Part shown: in pieces, positions 1-10,461 of the stretch | Numbering within the stretch: the first letter of the stretch is position 1 | Layout of the letters: each line of letters opens with the position of its first letter | Assembly (NCBI GenBank): GCA_016936395.1 | Contig: JAFGXY010000038.1 | Coordinates: 1 to 41,634, forward strand | DNA length: 41,634 nucleotides | Origin: Paracoccaceae bacterium | Lineage (GTDB): Bacteria > Pseudomonadota > Alphaproteobacteria > Rhodobacterales > Rhodobacteraceae | Direction: 5' to 3' | Program-made: the position numbers and the translations under genes | Notes under the pieces: generated by a model | Databases searched by the model: none | Told to the model about the DNA's origin: nothing | The model's input: only the letters and a program-made list of their open reading frames with translations

Positions 1-294
1 AACTGGGCGATCCTGCGGGCGCTGTCGGCCGAACTGGGCAGCGTCCTGCCTTGGGACAGTCTGGCCGTGTTGCGCCGGGCGCTGGTGGCGGCGCATCCGC
101 ATCTGGGCCAGATCGACGTGGTGCCGCAAAACGCCTGGCTGCCGCTTGCGCTGCGGGAGCCTGCCCGCGCTACCTTCCGCACCGTTGTGAAGGACTATTA
201 CCTGACCAACCCGATTGCACGGGCCAGTGCGGTGATGGCAGACCTGTCGGCCATGGCCAAGGCTCGGCGCGACACCCCCTTGGCGGCGGAATAA
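1..294 (+). CDS. nuoG: NADH-quinone oxidoreductase subunit G, C-terminal end (partial)
   Basis: This is the 3' end of a gene that begins before the window; frame 1 is open from the first base to a TAA stop. It gives about 97 residues ending in a stretch ([18 protein letters not shown]) that I recognise as the C-terminal tail of alphaproteobacterial NuoG, the large iron-sulfur subunit of the peripheral arm of complex I. The cluster-binding and molybdopterin-like domains lie outside the window. The assignment rests on this tail and on position directly upstream of nuoH and nuoI. The next gene starts 3 bases after the stop, so they are probably cotranscribed. Confidence 0.85.
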   Translation, partial: NWAILRALSAELGSVLPWDSLAVLRRALVAAHPHLGQIDVVPQNAWLPLALREPARATFRTVVKDYYLTNPIARASAVMADLSAMAKARRDTPLAAE

Positions 295-297
295 CCC

Positions 298-699
298 ATG
301 CTGCACCGCCTGACCCTTGCCAGCCTGACCGCCGCTTTCGCGGCGCTGTCGGCCTGCGCGCAGGATCAGGTTGTGGCGCAAGGCGATGTCTCGCCGGTGT
401 ATCAAGGCATCCAGACGGTGTTGCTGGAGGATGACATGGTCAGCTTTCGCGTGGCCCTGCAGGGCGCGCAGGGCAGGGATGAGGTCGAAACCTATGGCCG
501 CTGTGCGGCGGCGCAATATGCGCTGATCCGCGGCTTTGGTTTTGCGCGGCATGTGCGCACCACGGTGGCGCAGGATGGAAACACATGGCGGGGGGACGCG
601 GTCTATCTGATCTCGGCCGCGCTGCCGCCCGGGTTGCGGACGATCGACGCCGAGGTGACGGTGCGCGATTGTGGGGCACTCGGGATACCGACGATATAG
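298..699 (+). CDS. Small lipoprotein encoded between nuoG and nuoH
   Basis: A 133-residue protein starts with a typical lipoprotein signal: MLHRLTL, a hydrophobic stretch, then the lipobox LSAC with the lipidated Cys at residue 19. The mature part (about 114 residues) is polar, with two further cysteines (in YGRCAAAQ and VRDCGALG) that could form a disulfide in the periplasm. It starts 3 bases after nuoG and ends 16 bases before nuoH, so it belongs to the nuo transcription unit. I do not recognise a named family. Extra open reading frames of this kind are known in the nuo operon of Rhodobacter capsulatus. A role in complex I assembly is only a guess from position. Confidence 0.75.
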   Translation: MLHRLTLASLTAAFAALSACAQDQVVAQGDVSPVYQGIQTVLLEDDMVSFRVALQGAQGRDEVETYGRCAAAQYALIRGFGFARHVRTTVAQDGNTWRGDAVYLISAALPPGLRTIDAEVTVRDCGALGIPTI

Positions 700-715
700 G
701 GATGAGGGGCTGAGG

Positions 716-1753
716 ATGTCTGATTTTCTGACAACGCCAACCGGCACATTGGTTCTGATCGCGGGGCAAAGCCTGCTGATCGTGGGCTTTGTGATGATCA
801 GCCTGCTGTTCCTGGTCTATGGCGACCGCAAGGTCTGGGCCGCCGTGCAGATGCGGCACGGGCCGAACGTGGTGGGGCCGTTTGGGCTTTTGCAAACCGT
901 GGCCGACGCGCTGAAATACGTGGTCAAGGAGATCGTCATTCCGGCGGGCGTTGACCGGCCGGTGTTCTTCATGGCGCCCTTGCTGTCGTTCGTGCTGGCC
1001 ATTCTGGCCTGGGCGGTGATCCCGTTCAGCCCGGGCTGGGTGCTGGCCGACATCAATGTGGCGATACTGTTCGTGTTCGCGGTGTCGTCGCTTGAGGTTT
1101 ACGGCGTGATCATGGGGGGCTGGGCGTCCAACTCCAAATACGCCTTCCTCGGGTCGCTGCGCTCGGCCGCGCAGATGATTTCCTACGAAGTGTCCTTGGG
1201 CCTGATCATCATCGGCATCATCATCTCGACCGGGTCGATGAACTTTTCCAGCATCGTGGCGGCGCAGGATGGCGATCTGGGGCTGTTGAACTGGTATTGG
1301 CTGCCGCATTTCCCGATGGTATTTCTGTTCTTCATCAGTGCCTTGGCCGAAACCAACCGCCCGCCTTTCGATCTGCCCGAGGCGGAGTCGGAACTGGTGG
1401 CGGGGTTCATGGTCGAATACTCCTCGACCCCGTTCCTGTTGTTCATGGCGGGCGAATACATCGCCATTTTCCTGATGTGCGCGCTGATGAGCCTGCTGTT
1501 TTTCGGCGGCTGGCTGTCGCCGATTCCCGGCCTGCCCGACGGCGCCTTGTGGATGGTGGGCAAGATGGCGTTCTTCTTTTTCCTGTTCGCCATGGTGAAA
1601 GCCATCGTGCCACGCTATCGCTATGACCAGTTGATGCGGATCGGCTGGAAGGTGTTTTTGCCACTGTCACTGACCTGGGTCATTCTGGTGGCGTTTTTGG
1701 CGAAGTTTGAGGTGTTGGGCGGCTTCTGGGCCCGCTGGACGATGGGGGGCTGA
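716..1753 (+). CDS. nuoH: NADH-quinone oxidoreductase subunit H
   Basis: Integral membrane subunit of complex I that forms most of the quinone-binding chamber and joins the peripheral arm to the proton-pumping membrane arm. The 345-residue product has about eight hydrophobic segments. It carries the conserved family signatures GPNVVGPFG near the N-terminus, and the cytoplasmic loop [13 protein letters not shown] with [13 protein letters not shown], whose acidic residues line the quinone site. I chose the ATG at 716, preceded by a purine-rich GAGGGGCTGAGG, over a start 45 bases upstream that would overlap the previous gene. nuoI follows 5 bases after the stop. Confidence 0.95.
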   Translation: MSDFLTTPTGTLVLIAGQSLLIVGFVMISLLFLVYGDRKVWAAVQMRHGPNVVGPFGLLQTVADALKYVVKEIVIPAGVDRPVFFMAPLLSFVLAILAWAVIPFSPGWVLADINVAILFVFAVSSLEVYGVIMGGWASNSKYAFLGSLRSAAQMISYEVSLGLIIIGIIISTGSMNFSSIVAAQDGDLGLLNWYWLPHFPMVFLFFISALAETNRPPFDLPEAESELVAGFMVEYSSTPFLLFMAGEYIAIFLMCALMSLLFFGGWLSPIPGLPDGALWMVGKMAFFFFLFAMVKAIVPRYRYDQLMRIGWKVFLPLSLTWVILVAFLAKFEVLGGFWARWTMGG

Positions 1754-1758
1754 CAGAC

Positions 1759-2253
1759 ATGGCGCAGATCGACTGGACCCGCGCGACCAAGTATTTCCTG
1801 CTGCAGGATTTCTTCAAGGGCTTTGCCTTGGGGATGAAATACTTCTTCGCACCCAAGGCCACGCTGAACTATCCGCATGAAAAGGGGCCGTTGTCGCCCC
1901 GGTTTCGGGGTGAACATGCCCTGCGCCGCTATCCCAATGGCGAAGAGCGCTGCATCGCCTGCAAGCTGTGCGAAGCGGTGTGCCCGGCGCAGGCCATCAC
2001 CATCGACGCCGAACCGCGCGAGGATGGCAGCCGCCGCACCACGCGGTACGATATCGACATGACCAAATGCATCTATTGCGGTTTCTGCCAAGAGGCCTGT
2101 CCGGTCGATGCCATTGTCGAAGGCCCGAACTTCGAGTTCTCGACCGAGACGCGGGAAGAGCTGTTTTACAACAAGGACAGGTTGCTGGAGAACGGTGCCC
2201 GCTGGGAGGCCGAAATTGCCCGCAACCTTGAACTTGACGCGCCGTATCGGTGA
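1759..2253 (+). CDS. nuoI: NADH-quinone oxidoreductase subunit I (2x[4Fe-4S] ferredoxin-like)
   Basis: Peripheral-arm subunit that passes electrons along the iron-sulfur chain towards the quinone site. The 164-residue protein has two classic CxxCxxCxxxCP motifs: [12 protein letters not shown] (Cys 65, 68, 71, 75) and [12 protein letters not shown] (Cys 104, 107, 110, 114). Together they bind clusters N6a and N6b. The N-terminal amphipathic segment ([14 protein letters not shown]) is typical for the region contacting NuoH. Length and motif spacing match the family. The stop TGA lies 5 bases before the ATG of the following gene. Confidence 0.97.
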   Translation: MAQIDWTRATKYFLLQDFFKGFALGMKYFFAPKATLNYPHEKGPLSPRFRGEHALRRYPNGEERCIACKLCEAVCPAQAITIDAEPREDGSRRTTRYDIDMTKCIYCGFCQEACPVDAIVEGPNFEFSTETREELFYNKDRLLENGARWEAEIARNLELDAPYR

Positions 2254-2258
2254 CCGGG

Positions 2259-2669
2259 ATGAGCGACGCATACACAAAGATGCTGCAACAGATGATGGAA
2301 AGCGGGCAGGAAATGCTGCGCGCCTTCAACCCGGCGGCCGAGGGCATCAAGGTGACAAGCCTTGAAAAGATGTTCCCGACCCTGCCGAAAGACATGCTGG
2401 AGATGTGGTTTGGCCGCACCTTCAACCGCGAAGGGCTGGACGCCAAGACCCGGCTGCTGGTGACGCTGGCGGCGCTGACCGTGCTGGGCGCGCAGGCCGA
2501 ACCGCAGGTGAAACTGACCGTGCGCCATGCGCTTGCCGCGGGGGCGACGCAGCGCGAGATCACCGAGGTGATCTGGCAGATGAGCATGTTCGGCGGCCTG
2601 CCTGCGATGCAAAAGGCGCTGGAACTGGCGCAAAGCGTGTTTGCCGACACCGAGGAGAAGAACGCATGA
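2259..2669 (+). CDS. Carboxymuconolactone decarboxylase-like protein inside the nuo operon
   Basis: A 136-residue, largely alpha-helical protein. The segment from [23 protein letters not shown] to [23 protein letters not shown] has the pattern of the carboxymuconolactone decarboxylase (CMD) fold. It contains no cysteine, so it lacks the CxxC of the AhpD peroxidase branch. I chose ATG 2259; an in-frame GTG at 2250 would overlap the nuoI stop. The 3' end overlaps nuoJ in an ATGA arrangement, which suggests translational coupling. It is not a complex I subunit, so its place between nuoI and nuoJ is an accessory insertion. The actual reaction is unknown. Confidence 0.8.
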   Translation: MSDAYTKMLQQMMESGQEMLRAFNPAAEGIKVTSLEKMFPTLPKDMLEMWFGRTFNREGLDAKTRLLVTLAALTVLGAQAEPQVKLTVRHALAAGATQREITEVIWQMSMFGGLPAMQKALELAQSVFADTEEKNA

Positions 2670-3280
2670 CGGTTGTGGATTATGCCTTTTACGCCTTTGC
2701 CGTGGTCACGGTGGCCGCAGGGCTGATGGTGACGATCAGCCGAAACCCTGTGCATTCGGTGCTGTGGCTGATCCTTGCGTTCCTGTCGTCGGCGGGGCTG
2801 TTCGTGCTGCTCGGGGCCGAGTTTGTGGCGATGCTCTTGATCATCGTCTATGTTGGTGCGGTCGCGGTGCTGTTCTTGTTCGTGGTGATGATGCTGGACG
2901 TGGATTTTGCCGCGTTGAAGGGCGAAATCGCCCGCTACCTGCCGCTGAGCCTGCTGATCGGCATCGTTCTGTTGATGCAATTGTCGCTGGGCATCGGCGC
3001 GTGGATACAGGCCGATGGTGCTTTGGGCTTGCGGCAGGCGGTAACCCCTGCGGTCGATCAGATGGAAAACACCCGCGCGCTGGGGCTTCTGATCTATGAC
3101 CAATACCTGCTGTTGTTCCAACTGGCAGGCCTGATCCTGCTGGTCGCCATGGTGGGGGCCATCCTGTTGACCCTGCGCCACCGTGAGGGGATCAAGCGGC
3201 AAAACGTGTTGCACCAGATGTGGCGCGATCCGGCCAAGGCGATGGAGTTGAAAGACATCAAGCCGGGGCAGGGGTTGTAA
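2666..3280 (+). CDS. nuoJ: NADH-quinone oxidoreductase subunit J
   Basis: Membrane subunit of complex I located between NuoH and the antiporter-like subunits. The 204-residue product has about five transmembrane segments. The conserved third segment reads [20 protein letters not shown], the family signature that contains the pi-bulge helix. The polar C-terminus ([15 protein letters not shown] onward) is cytoplasmic. I chose the ATG at 2666 because it overlaps the stop of the preceding gene (ATGA), follows the purine-rich GAGGAGAAG and gives the standard length. A 91-base spacer separates it from nuoK. Confidence 0.94.
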   Translation: MTVVDYAFYAFAVVTVAAGLMVTISRNPVHSVLWLILAFLSSAGLFVLLGAEFVAMLLIIVYVGAVAVLFLFVVMMLDVDFAALKGEIARYLPLSLLIGIVLLMQLSLGIGAWIQADGALGLRQAVTPAVDQMENTRALGLLIYDQYLLLFQLAGLILLVAMVGAILLTLRHREGIKRQNVLHQMWRDPAKAMELKDIKPGQGL

Positions 3281-3371
3281 ACGTCGCCAAGGGCGGCAGA
3301 CCGCGTGGATCGTCACCGGTGAGGACAATAAGAATGGGCGCGCCACAGGCAGCCTGAGGGAGGGAACGGAC

Positions 3372-3677
3372 ATGGTTGGACTGGAACATTACCTGACGGT
3401 GTCTGCGGCGCTGCTGGTGATCGGCATCTTCGGCATCTTTCTGAACCGAAAGAACGTGATCGTCATCCTGATGTCGATCGAGTTGGTGCTGCTGGCGGTG
3501 AACATCAACATGATCGCGTTTTCCAGCTATCTGGGCGATCTGGTGGGGCAGATATTCACCATCTTCATCATGACCGTGGCCGCCGCCGAGGCCGCCATCG
3601 GCCTTGCCATTCTGGTGGTGTTCTTCCGCAACCGCGGCACCATCGCCGTCGAAGACGTCAACGTGATGAAAGGCTGA
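3372..3677 (+). CDS. nuoK: NADH-quinone oxidoreductase subunit K
   Basis: Small membrane subunit of complex I with three transmembrane helices, 101 residues, which is the standard length. The first hydrophobic segment is [17 protein letters not shown]. The second contains the conserved IELVLLAVN with the glutamate used in the proton path. The third contains [17 protein letters not shown] with a second conserved glutamate. A strong AGGGAGGGAACGGAC precedes the ATG. nuoL starts 4 bases after the stop. Confidence 0.96.
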   Translation: MVGLEHYLTVSAALLVIGIFGIFLNRKNVIVILMSIELVLLAVNINMIAFSSYLGDLVGQIFTIFIMTVAAAEAAIGLAILVVFFRNRGTIAVEDVNVMKG

Positions 3678-3681
3678 CACC

Positions 3682-5841
3682 ATGGCAACGATCATCCTAC
3701 TTGCTCCGCTGATCGGGGCGCTGATCTGCGGCTTTGGCTGGCGCATCATCGGCGAGCGGGCGGGCCAGATCATCACCACCGGCACGGTGTTTCTGGCAGC
3801 CCTGCTCTCATGGGTGATCTTCCTGACCTTTGACGGCGAGATGTATCAGGTCGTGCTGCTGCGCTGGATCGAAAGCGGCAGCCTGGGCAGCGAATGGGCG
3901 ATCCGGGTCGACCGTCTTACCGCGATCATGCTGGTGGTGGTCACCTCGGTGTCGGCGCTGGTCCACCTCTATTCCTTTGGCTACATGGCGCATGACGACA
4001 ATTGGGGCCCGACCGAGCAATACAAGGCGCGGTTCTTTGCCTATCTGTCGTTTTTTACGTTCTCGATGCTGGCGCTGGTGACATCCGACAATCTGGTGCA
4101 GATGTTCTTTGGCTGGGAAGGCGTGGGGGTCGCCTCCTATCTGCTGATCGGTTTTTACTACAAAAAGCAAAGCGCCAATGCTGCCGCGATCAAGGCCTTT
4201 GTGGTCAACCGGGTCGGCGATTTCGGCTTTGCGCTTGGCATATTTGCGCTGTTCTTCCTGACCGACTCGGTCCGGTTTGATGAGGTCTTCGCGGCGGGGC
4301 CCGAGCTTGCGCAAACCAACCTGACCTTCCTGTGGGGCGACTGGAACGCGGCCAATCTGGTGGGGGTGCTCTTGTTCATCGGAGCGATGGGCAAGTCGGC
4401 GCAACTGTTCCTGCACACATGGCTTCCCGACGCGATGGAAGGCCCGACCCCGGTCTCGGCCTTGATCCACGCCGCCACCATGGTGACGGCGGGGGTGTTT
4501 CTGGTCTGCCGGATGTCGCCGATCTATGAATTTGCGCCCGATGCCAAGACGATGATAGTGATTGTGGGCGCCACCACCGCGTTCTTTGCCGCGACCGTGG
4601 GTCTGGTGCAGAACGATATCAAGCGGGTGATCGCCTATTCGACCTGCTCCCAGCTTGGCTATATGTTCGTGGCCGCCGGGGTGGGCGTCTATTCGGTGGC
4701 GATGTTCCACCTGTTTACCCATGCCTTCTTCAAGGCAATGCTGTTTCTGGGTGCAGGCTCGGTGATCCATGCCACGCATCATGAACAAGACCTGCGCAAC
4801 TATGGCGGCTTGCGCAAGAAGATCCCCCTGACCTTTGCCGCGATGCTGATCGGCACCTTTGCGATTACCGGCGTCGGCATTCCGCTGACCCATATCGGCT
4901 TTGCCGGGTTCTTGTCGAAGGACGCGGTGATCGAGTCCGCCTATGTCGGCTCGGACTATGCGTTCTGGCTGCTGGTGCTGGCGGCGGGCATGACCAGTTT
5001 CTATTCGTGGCGGCTGATGTTTTTGACGTTCTTCGGGGAAAGCCGCGCCCCAGCGCATGGACATGGACATAATGGACATGGCCACGACGACCATGCACAC
5101 GAGCCGCATGAAAGCCCGCTGGTGATGCTGATCCCGCTGGGGGTGTTGGCCCTTGGCGCGGTGTTCTCGGGGATGATCTGGTATAACGTCTTCTTCGGTG
5201 ATGAAGCCAAGCTGCGCACCTGGTTCGGCATGGAAGCCGCCGCCCATGGCGAGATGCATGGTTCCGAGCACGCAGCGGAAGGCGCGGTGGCAGAAGGGCA
5301 TGCCGAGGCGCAAGGTGCTGCTGCCGAAGGCTTGGCCGCGGCCATCGAAGCCGCACCGATGGCCGAAACCGCGCACAGCGTCGCCACCGCACCGGTGGGC
5401 GCCATCTTCATCGGCCCCGACAACCATGTGATCCATGATGCGCACAACGTGCCGACCTGGGTCAAGCTGTCGCCCTTCATCGCCATGGTGATCGGGCTGG
5501 CAACCGCCTGGCTGTTCTACATCAAGGCCACGTCCCTGCCGGGCCGACTGGCAGCAAGCCTGCGCCCGCTTTACCTGTTCCTCCTGAACAAGTGGTACTT
5601 CGACGAGTTGTTCGACGCGATCATCGTGCGTCCAGCCAAGGCTCTTGGCGGCTTTTTGTGGAAAAAGGGCGATGGGGCAGTTATCGACGGGTCGATCAAT
5701 GGTGTGGCCATGGGGATCATCCCGATGCTGACCCGTCTCGCCGGTCGGGCGCAATCCGGCTATGTGTTCCACTATGCCTTCGCGATGGTGCTGGGGATTG
5801 TTGTCCTTGTCACCTGGATGACGCTGACAAGCGGCCAGTAA
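3682..5841 (+). CDS. nuoL: NADH-quinone oxidoreductase subunit L with His-rich insertion
   Basis: Distal antiporter-like, proton-pumping subunit of complex I. The 719 residues have many transmembrane segments. Core signatures are [16 protein letters not shown] (conserved glutamate near residue 144), [36 protein letters not shown] split over the central helices (conserved lysine and histidines), and a long lateral-helix region at the C-terminus. Two loops stand out: a His/Gly run near residues 456-478 ([19 protein letters not shown]) and an Ala/Glu/His-rich stretch near 519-570. Family members are usually about 610-720 residues, so the protein is at the long end. nuoM starts 18 bases after the stop. 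Confidence 0.96.
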   Translation: MATIILLAPLIGALICGFGWRIIGERAGQIITTGTVFLAALLSWVIFLTFDGEMYQVVLLRWIESGSLGSEWAIRVDRLTAIMLVVVTSVSALVHLYSFGYMAHDDNWGPTEQYKARFFAYLSFFTFSMLALVTSDNLVQMFFGWEGVGVASYLLIGFYYKKQSANAAAIKAFVVNRVGDFGFALGIFALFFLTDSVRFDEVFAAGPELAQTNLTFLWGDWNAANLVGVLLFIGAMGKSAQLFLHTWLPDAMEGPTPVSALIHAATMVTAGVFLVCRMSPIYEFAPDAKTMIVIVGATTAFFAATVGLVQNDIKRVIAYSTCSQLGYMFVAAGVGVYSVAMFHLFTHAFFKAMLFLGAGSVIHATHHEQDLRNYGGLRKKIPLTFAAMLIGTFAITGVGIPLTHIGFAGFLSKDAVIESAYVGSDYAFWLLVLAAGMTSFYSWRLMFLTFFGESRAPAHGHGHNGHGHDDHAHEPHESPLVMLIPLGVLALGAVFSGMIWYNVFFGDEAKLRTWFGMEAAAHGEMHGSEHAAEGAVAEGHAEAQGAAAEGLAAAIEAAPMAETAHSVATAPVGAIFIGPDNHVIHDAHNVPTWVKLSPFIAMVIGLATAWLFYIKATSLPGRLAASLRPLYLFLLNKWYFDELFDAIIVRPAKALGGFLWKKGDGAVIDGSINGVAMGIIPMLTRLAGRAQSGYVFHYAFAMVLGIVVLVTWMTLTSGQ

Positions 5842-5859
5842 CGGGGCGAGAAAGACAAA

Positions 5860-7398
<1,539 letters not shown>

Positions 7399-7413
7399 AA
7401 GGGAGCGGACGCC

Positions 7414-8850
7414 ATGACCGCAAACGACTTCAACACCATCCTGCCCGAGTTCGTGCTGGCGGCCTTTGCCCTGGGCGCGCTGATGTTCGGTGCCTACGGC
7501 GGCAAGGACAAGGTTGCCCCCACGCTGGTCTGGGCCACGTCGGGGCTTTTCATCGCCTTGGCGCTCTTTATCGGCCTGACCGGCACGGGCGATCGCACCG
7601 CCTTTGGCGGCATGATGGTGGATGACGCCTTTGCCCGCTTTGCCAAGGTGGTGATCCTGACGGCTGCCGCCGCAATCTTGCTGATGACGCAAGATTACAT
7701 GCAGCGCTGGGCCTTGCTGCATTTCGAATGGCCGGTGCTGGTGACGCTCAGTGTCGTCGGCATGTGCGTCATGGTCTCGTCGGGCGATCTGATGGCGCTG
7801 TACATGGGGCTGGAGCTGCAATCGCTGGCGCTTTATGTGCTGGCCGCGATGCGGCGCGATTCTGCCAAATCCTCCGAGGCCGGGTTGAAGTATTTCGTGC
7901 TGGGCGCCCTGTCTTCGGGATTGTTCCTTTATGGCGCATCCCTGGCCTATGGTTTTTCCGGTGCCACCGGCTTTGCCGCGATCCTGTCGACACTGGGTCA
8001 GGGCGCGCCTGTCGGGCTGATCATCGGGCTGGTGTTCATGCTGTCGGCACTGGCGTTCAAGGTCTCGGCCGCCCCTTTCCACATGTGGACGCCGGACGTC
8101 TACGAAGGCTCGCCCACGCCGATCACAGCACTGTTTGCGACCGCGCCAAAGGTCGCGGCGATGTGTCTGATCGCGCGTCTGTTGCATGATGCCTTTGGCC
8201 CGATCCCCGGCCAATGGGGGCAGGTTCTGGCAGCGCTGGCCGTGGTGTCGATGTTTCTGGGCGCGATTGCCGCCATCGGGCAGCGCAACATCAAACGGAT
8301 GATGGCCTATTCGTCGATCGCCCATATGGGCTATGCGCTGGTCGGCCTTGCCTCGGGCACCGCCGAAGGCGTGCAGGCCATGCTGATCTACATGGCGATC
8401 TACGTGACCATGAACGTAGGCACCTTTTCCTTCATCCTGTCGATGGAGCGCGATGGCAAACCGATTTCCGACATCCAAAGCCTGAACATGTTCTCGAAGA
8501 AAGAGCCGCTCAAGGCGCTTGCGCTGCTGATCCTGATGTTCAGCCTTGCCGGCGTGCCGCCGATGCTGGGCTTTTTCGGCAAGTTCTATGTGCTCAAAGC
8601 CGCGGTTGATGCCGGGCTGGTCTGGCTGGCCCTGGCCGGTGCGGTGGCCTCGGTGATCGGGGCCTATTACTATCTGCGCATCGTGTTCCTGATCTATTTC
8701 GGCAAGGAGTCCGAACCTGCCGACAGCACCATGGCCCCGGTGCAATGGGCGGTGATGGTGGCGGTGTCGGCAATCATGCTGTTTGGCATCGTCAACCTGT
8801 TTGGCATCGAACCGGTGGCGGCTGTGGCGGCGCAAGCGCTTGTCCAGTAG
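7414..8850 (+). CDS. nuoN: NADH-quinone oxidoreductase subunit N
   Basis: Third antiporter-like membrane subunit of complex I, 478 residues. Signatures include [17 protein letters not shown] with the conserved glutamate, [19 protein letters not shown] with the central lysine, and [20 protein letters not shown] good AAGGGAGCGG precedes ATG 7414. It is the last complex I gene. Its 3' end overlaps the likely start of birA, so the housekeeping genes downstream are probably read from the same message. Confidence 0.96.
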   Translation: MTANDFNTILPEFVLAAFALGALMFGAYGGKDKVAPTLVWATSGLFIALALFIGLTGTGDRTAFGGMMVDDAFARFAKVVILTAAAAILLMTQDYMQRWALLHFEWPVLVTLSVVGMCVMVSSGDLMALYMGLELQSLALYVLAAMRRDSAKSSEAGLKYFVLGALSSGLFLYGASLAYGFSGATGFAAILSTLGQGAPVGLIIGLVFMLSALAFKVSAAPFHMWTPDVYEGSPTPITALFATAPKVAAMCLIARLLHDAFGPIPGQWGQVLAALAVVSMFLGAIAAIGQRNIKRMMAYSSIAHMGYALVGLASGTAEGVQAMLIYMAIYVTMNVGTFSFILSMERDGKPISDIQSLNMFSKKEPLKALALLILMFSLAGVPPMLGFFGKFYVLKAAVDAGLVWLALAGAVASVIGAYYYLRIVFLIYFGKESEPADSTMAPVQWAVMVAVSAIMLFGIVNLFGIEPVAAVAAQALVQ

Positions 8851-9598
8851 CGCCGCCTGGCCCGCAGGGGTCGGACGCTTGATCTTGCCTTCGGTCGACA
8901 GCACCAATGCCGAAGCCTTCCGTCGCGCACCGCATTTGCCCGGGCCCGCGTGGATCATGGCAGGGGTGCAGACAGCGGGTCGGGGGCGCCGGGCGCGGCC
9001 CTGGTCCAGCCCGCCGGGCAATGTCCACGCAACCCTCGTGATGCGCCCCCCTGAACCCGCCCCCGTGGTGGCCTTGCGGTCCTTCGTGGCGGCACTGGCC
9101 CTGTTCGATGCGCTGTCTGCCGTCACCGACAGCCCCCGGGCGCTGGCGCTGAAATGGCCCAACGACGTGCTGCTGTCAGGCGGCAAGGTGGCCGGCATCT
9201 TGCTGGAGAGCCAAAGTGCCGGGCCGGGCGTGGCCGTGCTTGCCATTGGCATTGGTGTCAACCTGATCGCGCATCCCGACCCGACACAGGTCGAACCGGG
9301 GGGCCTGCGCCCGGTGTCGGTGCATTCCGAAACCGGCACACGCCTTTCGCCCCAAGCGTTTCTGGATGCCCTCGCCCCAGCCTATGCTGCGTGGGAAGAC
9401 CGCTTCACGACCCGTGGTTTTGCCCCGATCCGCGAAGCCTGGCTTGCGCGGGCCGCAAGGCTGGGCGAGCCGATCCGCGCCCACACCGGCACTGCCATCC
9501 ATGATGGGCTGTTCGACACCATAGATGCCGAAGGCAACCTGATCCTGCGCCAAACCACCGGAAACCTTGCCATCTCTGCCGCAGAAGTGTTTTTCTGA
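8840..9598 (+). CDS. birA: Biotin--[acetyl-CoA-carboxylase] ligase (monofunctional)
   Basis: Attaches biotin to carboxylase carrier domains through biotinyl-5'-AMP. Family motifs: SVDSTNAEA near the N-terminus; the biotinyl-AMP loop [14 protein letters not shown] with [23 protein letters not shown]; and AIGIGVNL. The small C-terminal domain follows. There is no N-terminal helix-turn-helix, so it is the non-regulatory class. The start is uncertain: I use TTG 8840, which overlaps the end of nuoN and gives 252 residues. A further upstream start at 8783 would add residues that look like nuoN read in another frame. Confidence 0.85.
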   Translation: MSSSAAWPAGVGRLILPSVDSTNAEAFRRAPHLPGPAWIMAGVQTAGRGRRARPWSSPPGNVHATLVMRPPEPAPVVALRSFVAALALFDALSAVTDSPRALALKWPNDVLLSGGKVAGILLESQSAGPGVAVLAIGIGVNLIAHPDPTQVEPGGLRPVSVHSETGTRLSPQAFLDALAPAYAAWEDRFTTRGFAPIREAWLARAARLGEPIRAHTGTAIHDGLFDTIDAEGNLILRQTTGNLAISAAEVFF

Positions 9599-9621
9599 AC
9601 CCTGCCAGCTTTCTCTTTCCC

Positions 9622-9660
9622 CAAATATCCCACGGGGGTCCGGGGGCGTGAAGCCCCCGG
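9622..9660. repeat. Intergenic palindromic repeat, family A, copy 1
   Basis: A GC-rich element with CAAATATCC, then GGGGGTCCGGGGGC, a short loop and GCCCCCGG. The arms CCGGGGGC (9640-9647) and GCCCCCGG (9653-9660) can form a perfect 8-bp stem. A second copy with the same order of blocks lies at 17317-17351. It sits 28 bases upstream of coaX. Repeats of this appearance are scattered between genes in many Rhodobacteraceae (from memory, not searched). Confidence 0.65.
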
Positions 9661-9687
9661 TCGCCCGCCCAAGACGGAACCCGGCCC

Positions 9688-10461
9688 ATGCTTCTCGCCA
9701 TCGACTGCGGCAACACCAATACCGTGTTTTCGATCTGGAGCGGTGACCGCTTCATCGCCACCTGGCGCATCGCCACCGATCACAAGCGCACGGCGGATGA
9801 ATATTTCGTCTGGCTGTCGTCGCTGATGCTGATGACCCGGACCGAGGCCCCCATCACCGAAGCCATCATCTCCAGCACCGTGCCACGCGTGGTGTTCAAC
9901 CTTCGCGTGCTGTGCGGCCGCTACTACGACTGCCGCCCGCTGGTGGTGGGCAAGCCGGAATGCCGTCTGCCCGTCGCCCCGCGCGTCGATCAGGGCACCA
10001 CGGTGGGGCCGGATCGTCTGGTCAACACCGTAGGTGCCCATGCGCGCCATGGCGGTGATCTGATCGTGGTCGATTTCGGCACCGCCACCACCTTTGATGT
10101 GGTCGATAGCGATGGCGCCTATGTCGGCGGCGTCATTGCCCCCGGCGTGAACCTGTCGCTTGAGGCGCTGCACATGGCCGCCGCTGCCCTGCCGCATATT
10201 GACGTGGCGCGTCCCGCCACGGTGATCGGCACGAATACGGTGGCCTGCATGCAGTCGGGGGTGTATTGGGGGTATATCGGGCTGGTTGGCGGGGTGGTGC
10301 GGGAAATCATCCGCGAACGCGACCGGCCCATGAAAGTCATTGCAACCGGGGGGCTGGCCTCCTTGTTTGCCCAAGGCACGGAATTATTTCACGTGATCGA
10401 GGATGATCTGACCATGCGTGGCCTCGTCCTGATCCACGACTTCAACAAGGAAACTGCATGA
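9688..10461 (+). CDS. coaX: Type III pantothenate kinase
   Basis: Catalyses the first step of coenzyme A synthesis, ATP-dependent phosphorylation of pantothenate. The 257-residue protein has the ASKHA-type phosphate loop DCGNTNT (residues 6-12), the GPDR motif with the probable catalytic aspartate (residues 107-110) and the second phosphate motif DFGTATTFD (129-137). It also has PGVNLSLEAL and a GIATGGLA-like C-terminal motif (VIATGGLAS). This architecture separates it from the CoaA type. The stop overlaps the next gene in an ATGA, so translation of coaX and the RNase J gene is probably coupled. Confidence 0.93.
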   Translation: MLLAIDCGNTNTVFSIWSGDRFIATWRIATDHKRTADEYFVWLSSLMLMTRTEAPITEAIISSTVPRVVFNLRVLCGRYYDCRPLVVGKPECRLPVAPRVDQGTTVGPDRLVNTVGAHARHGGDLIVVDFGTATTFDVVDSDGAYVGGVIAPGVNLSLEALHMAAAALPHIDVARPATVIGTNTVACMQSGVYWGYIGLVGGVVREIIRERDRPMKVIATGGLASLFAQGTELFHVIEDDLTMRGLVLIHDFNKETA

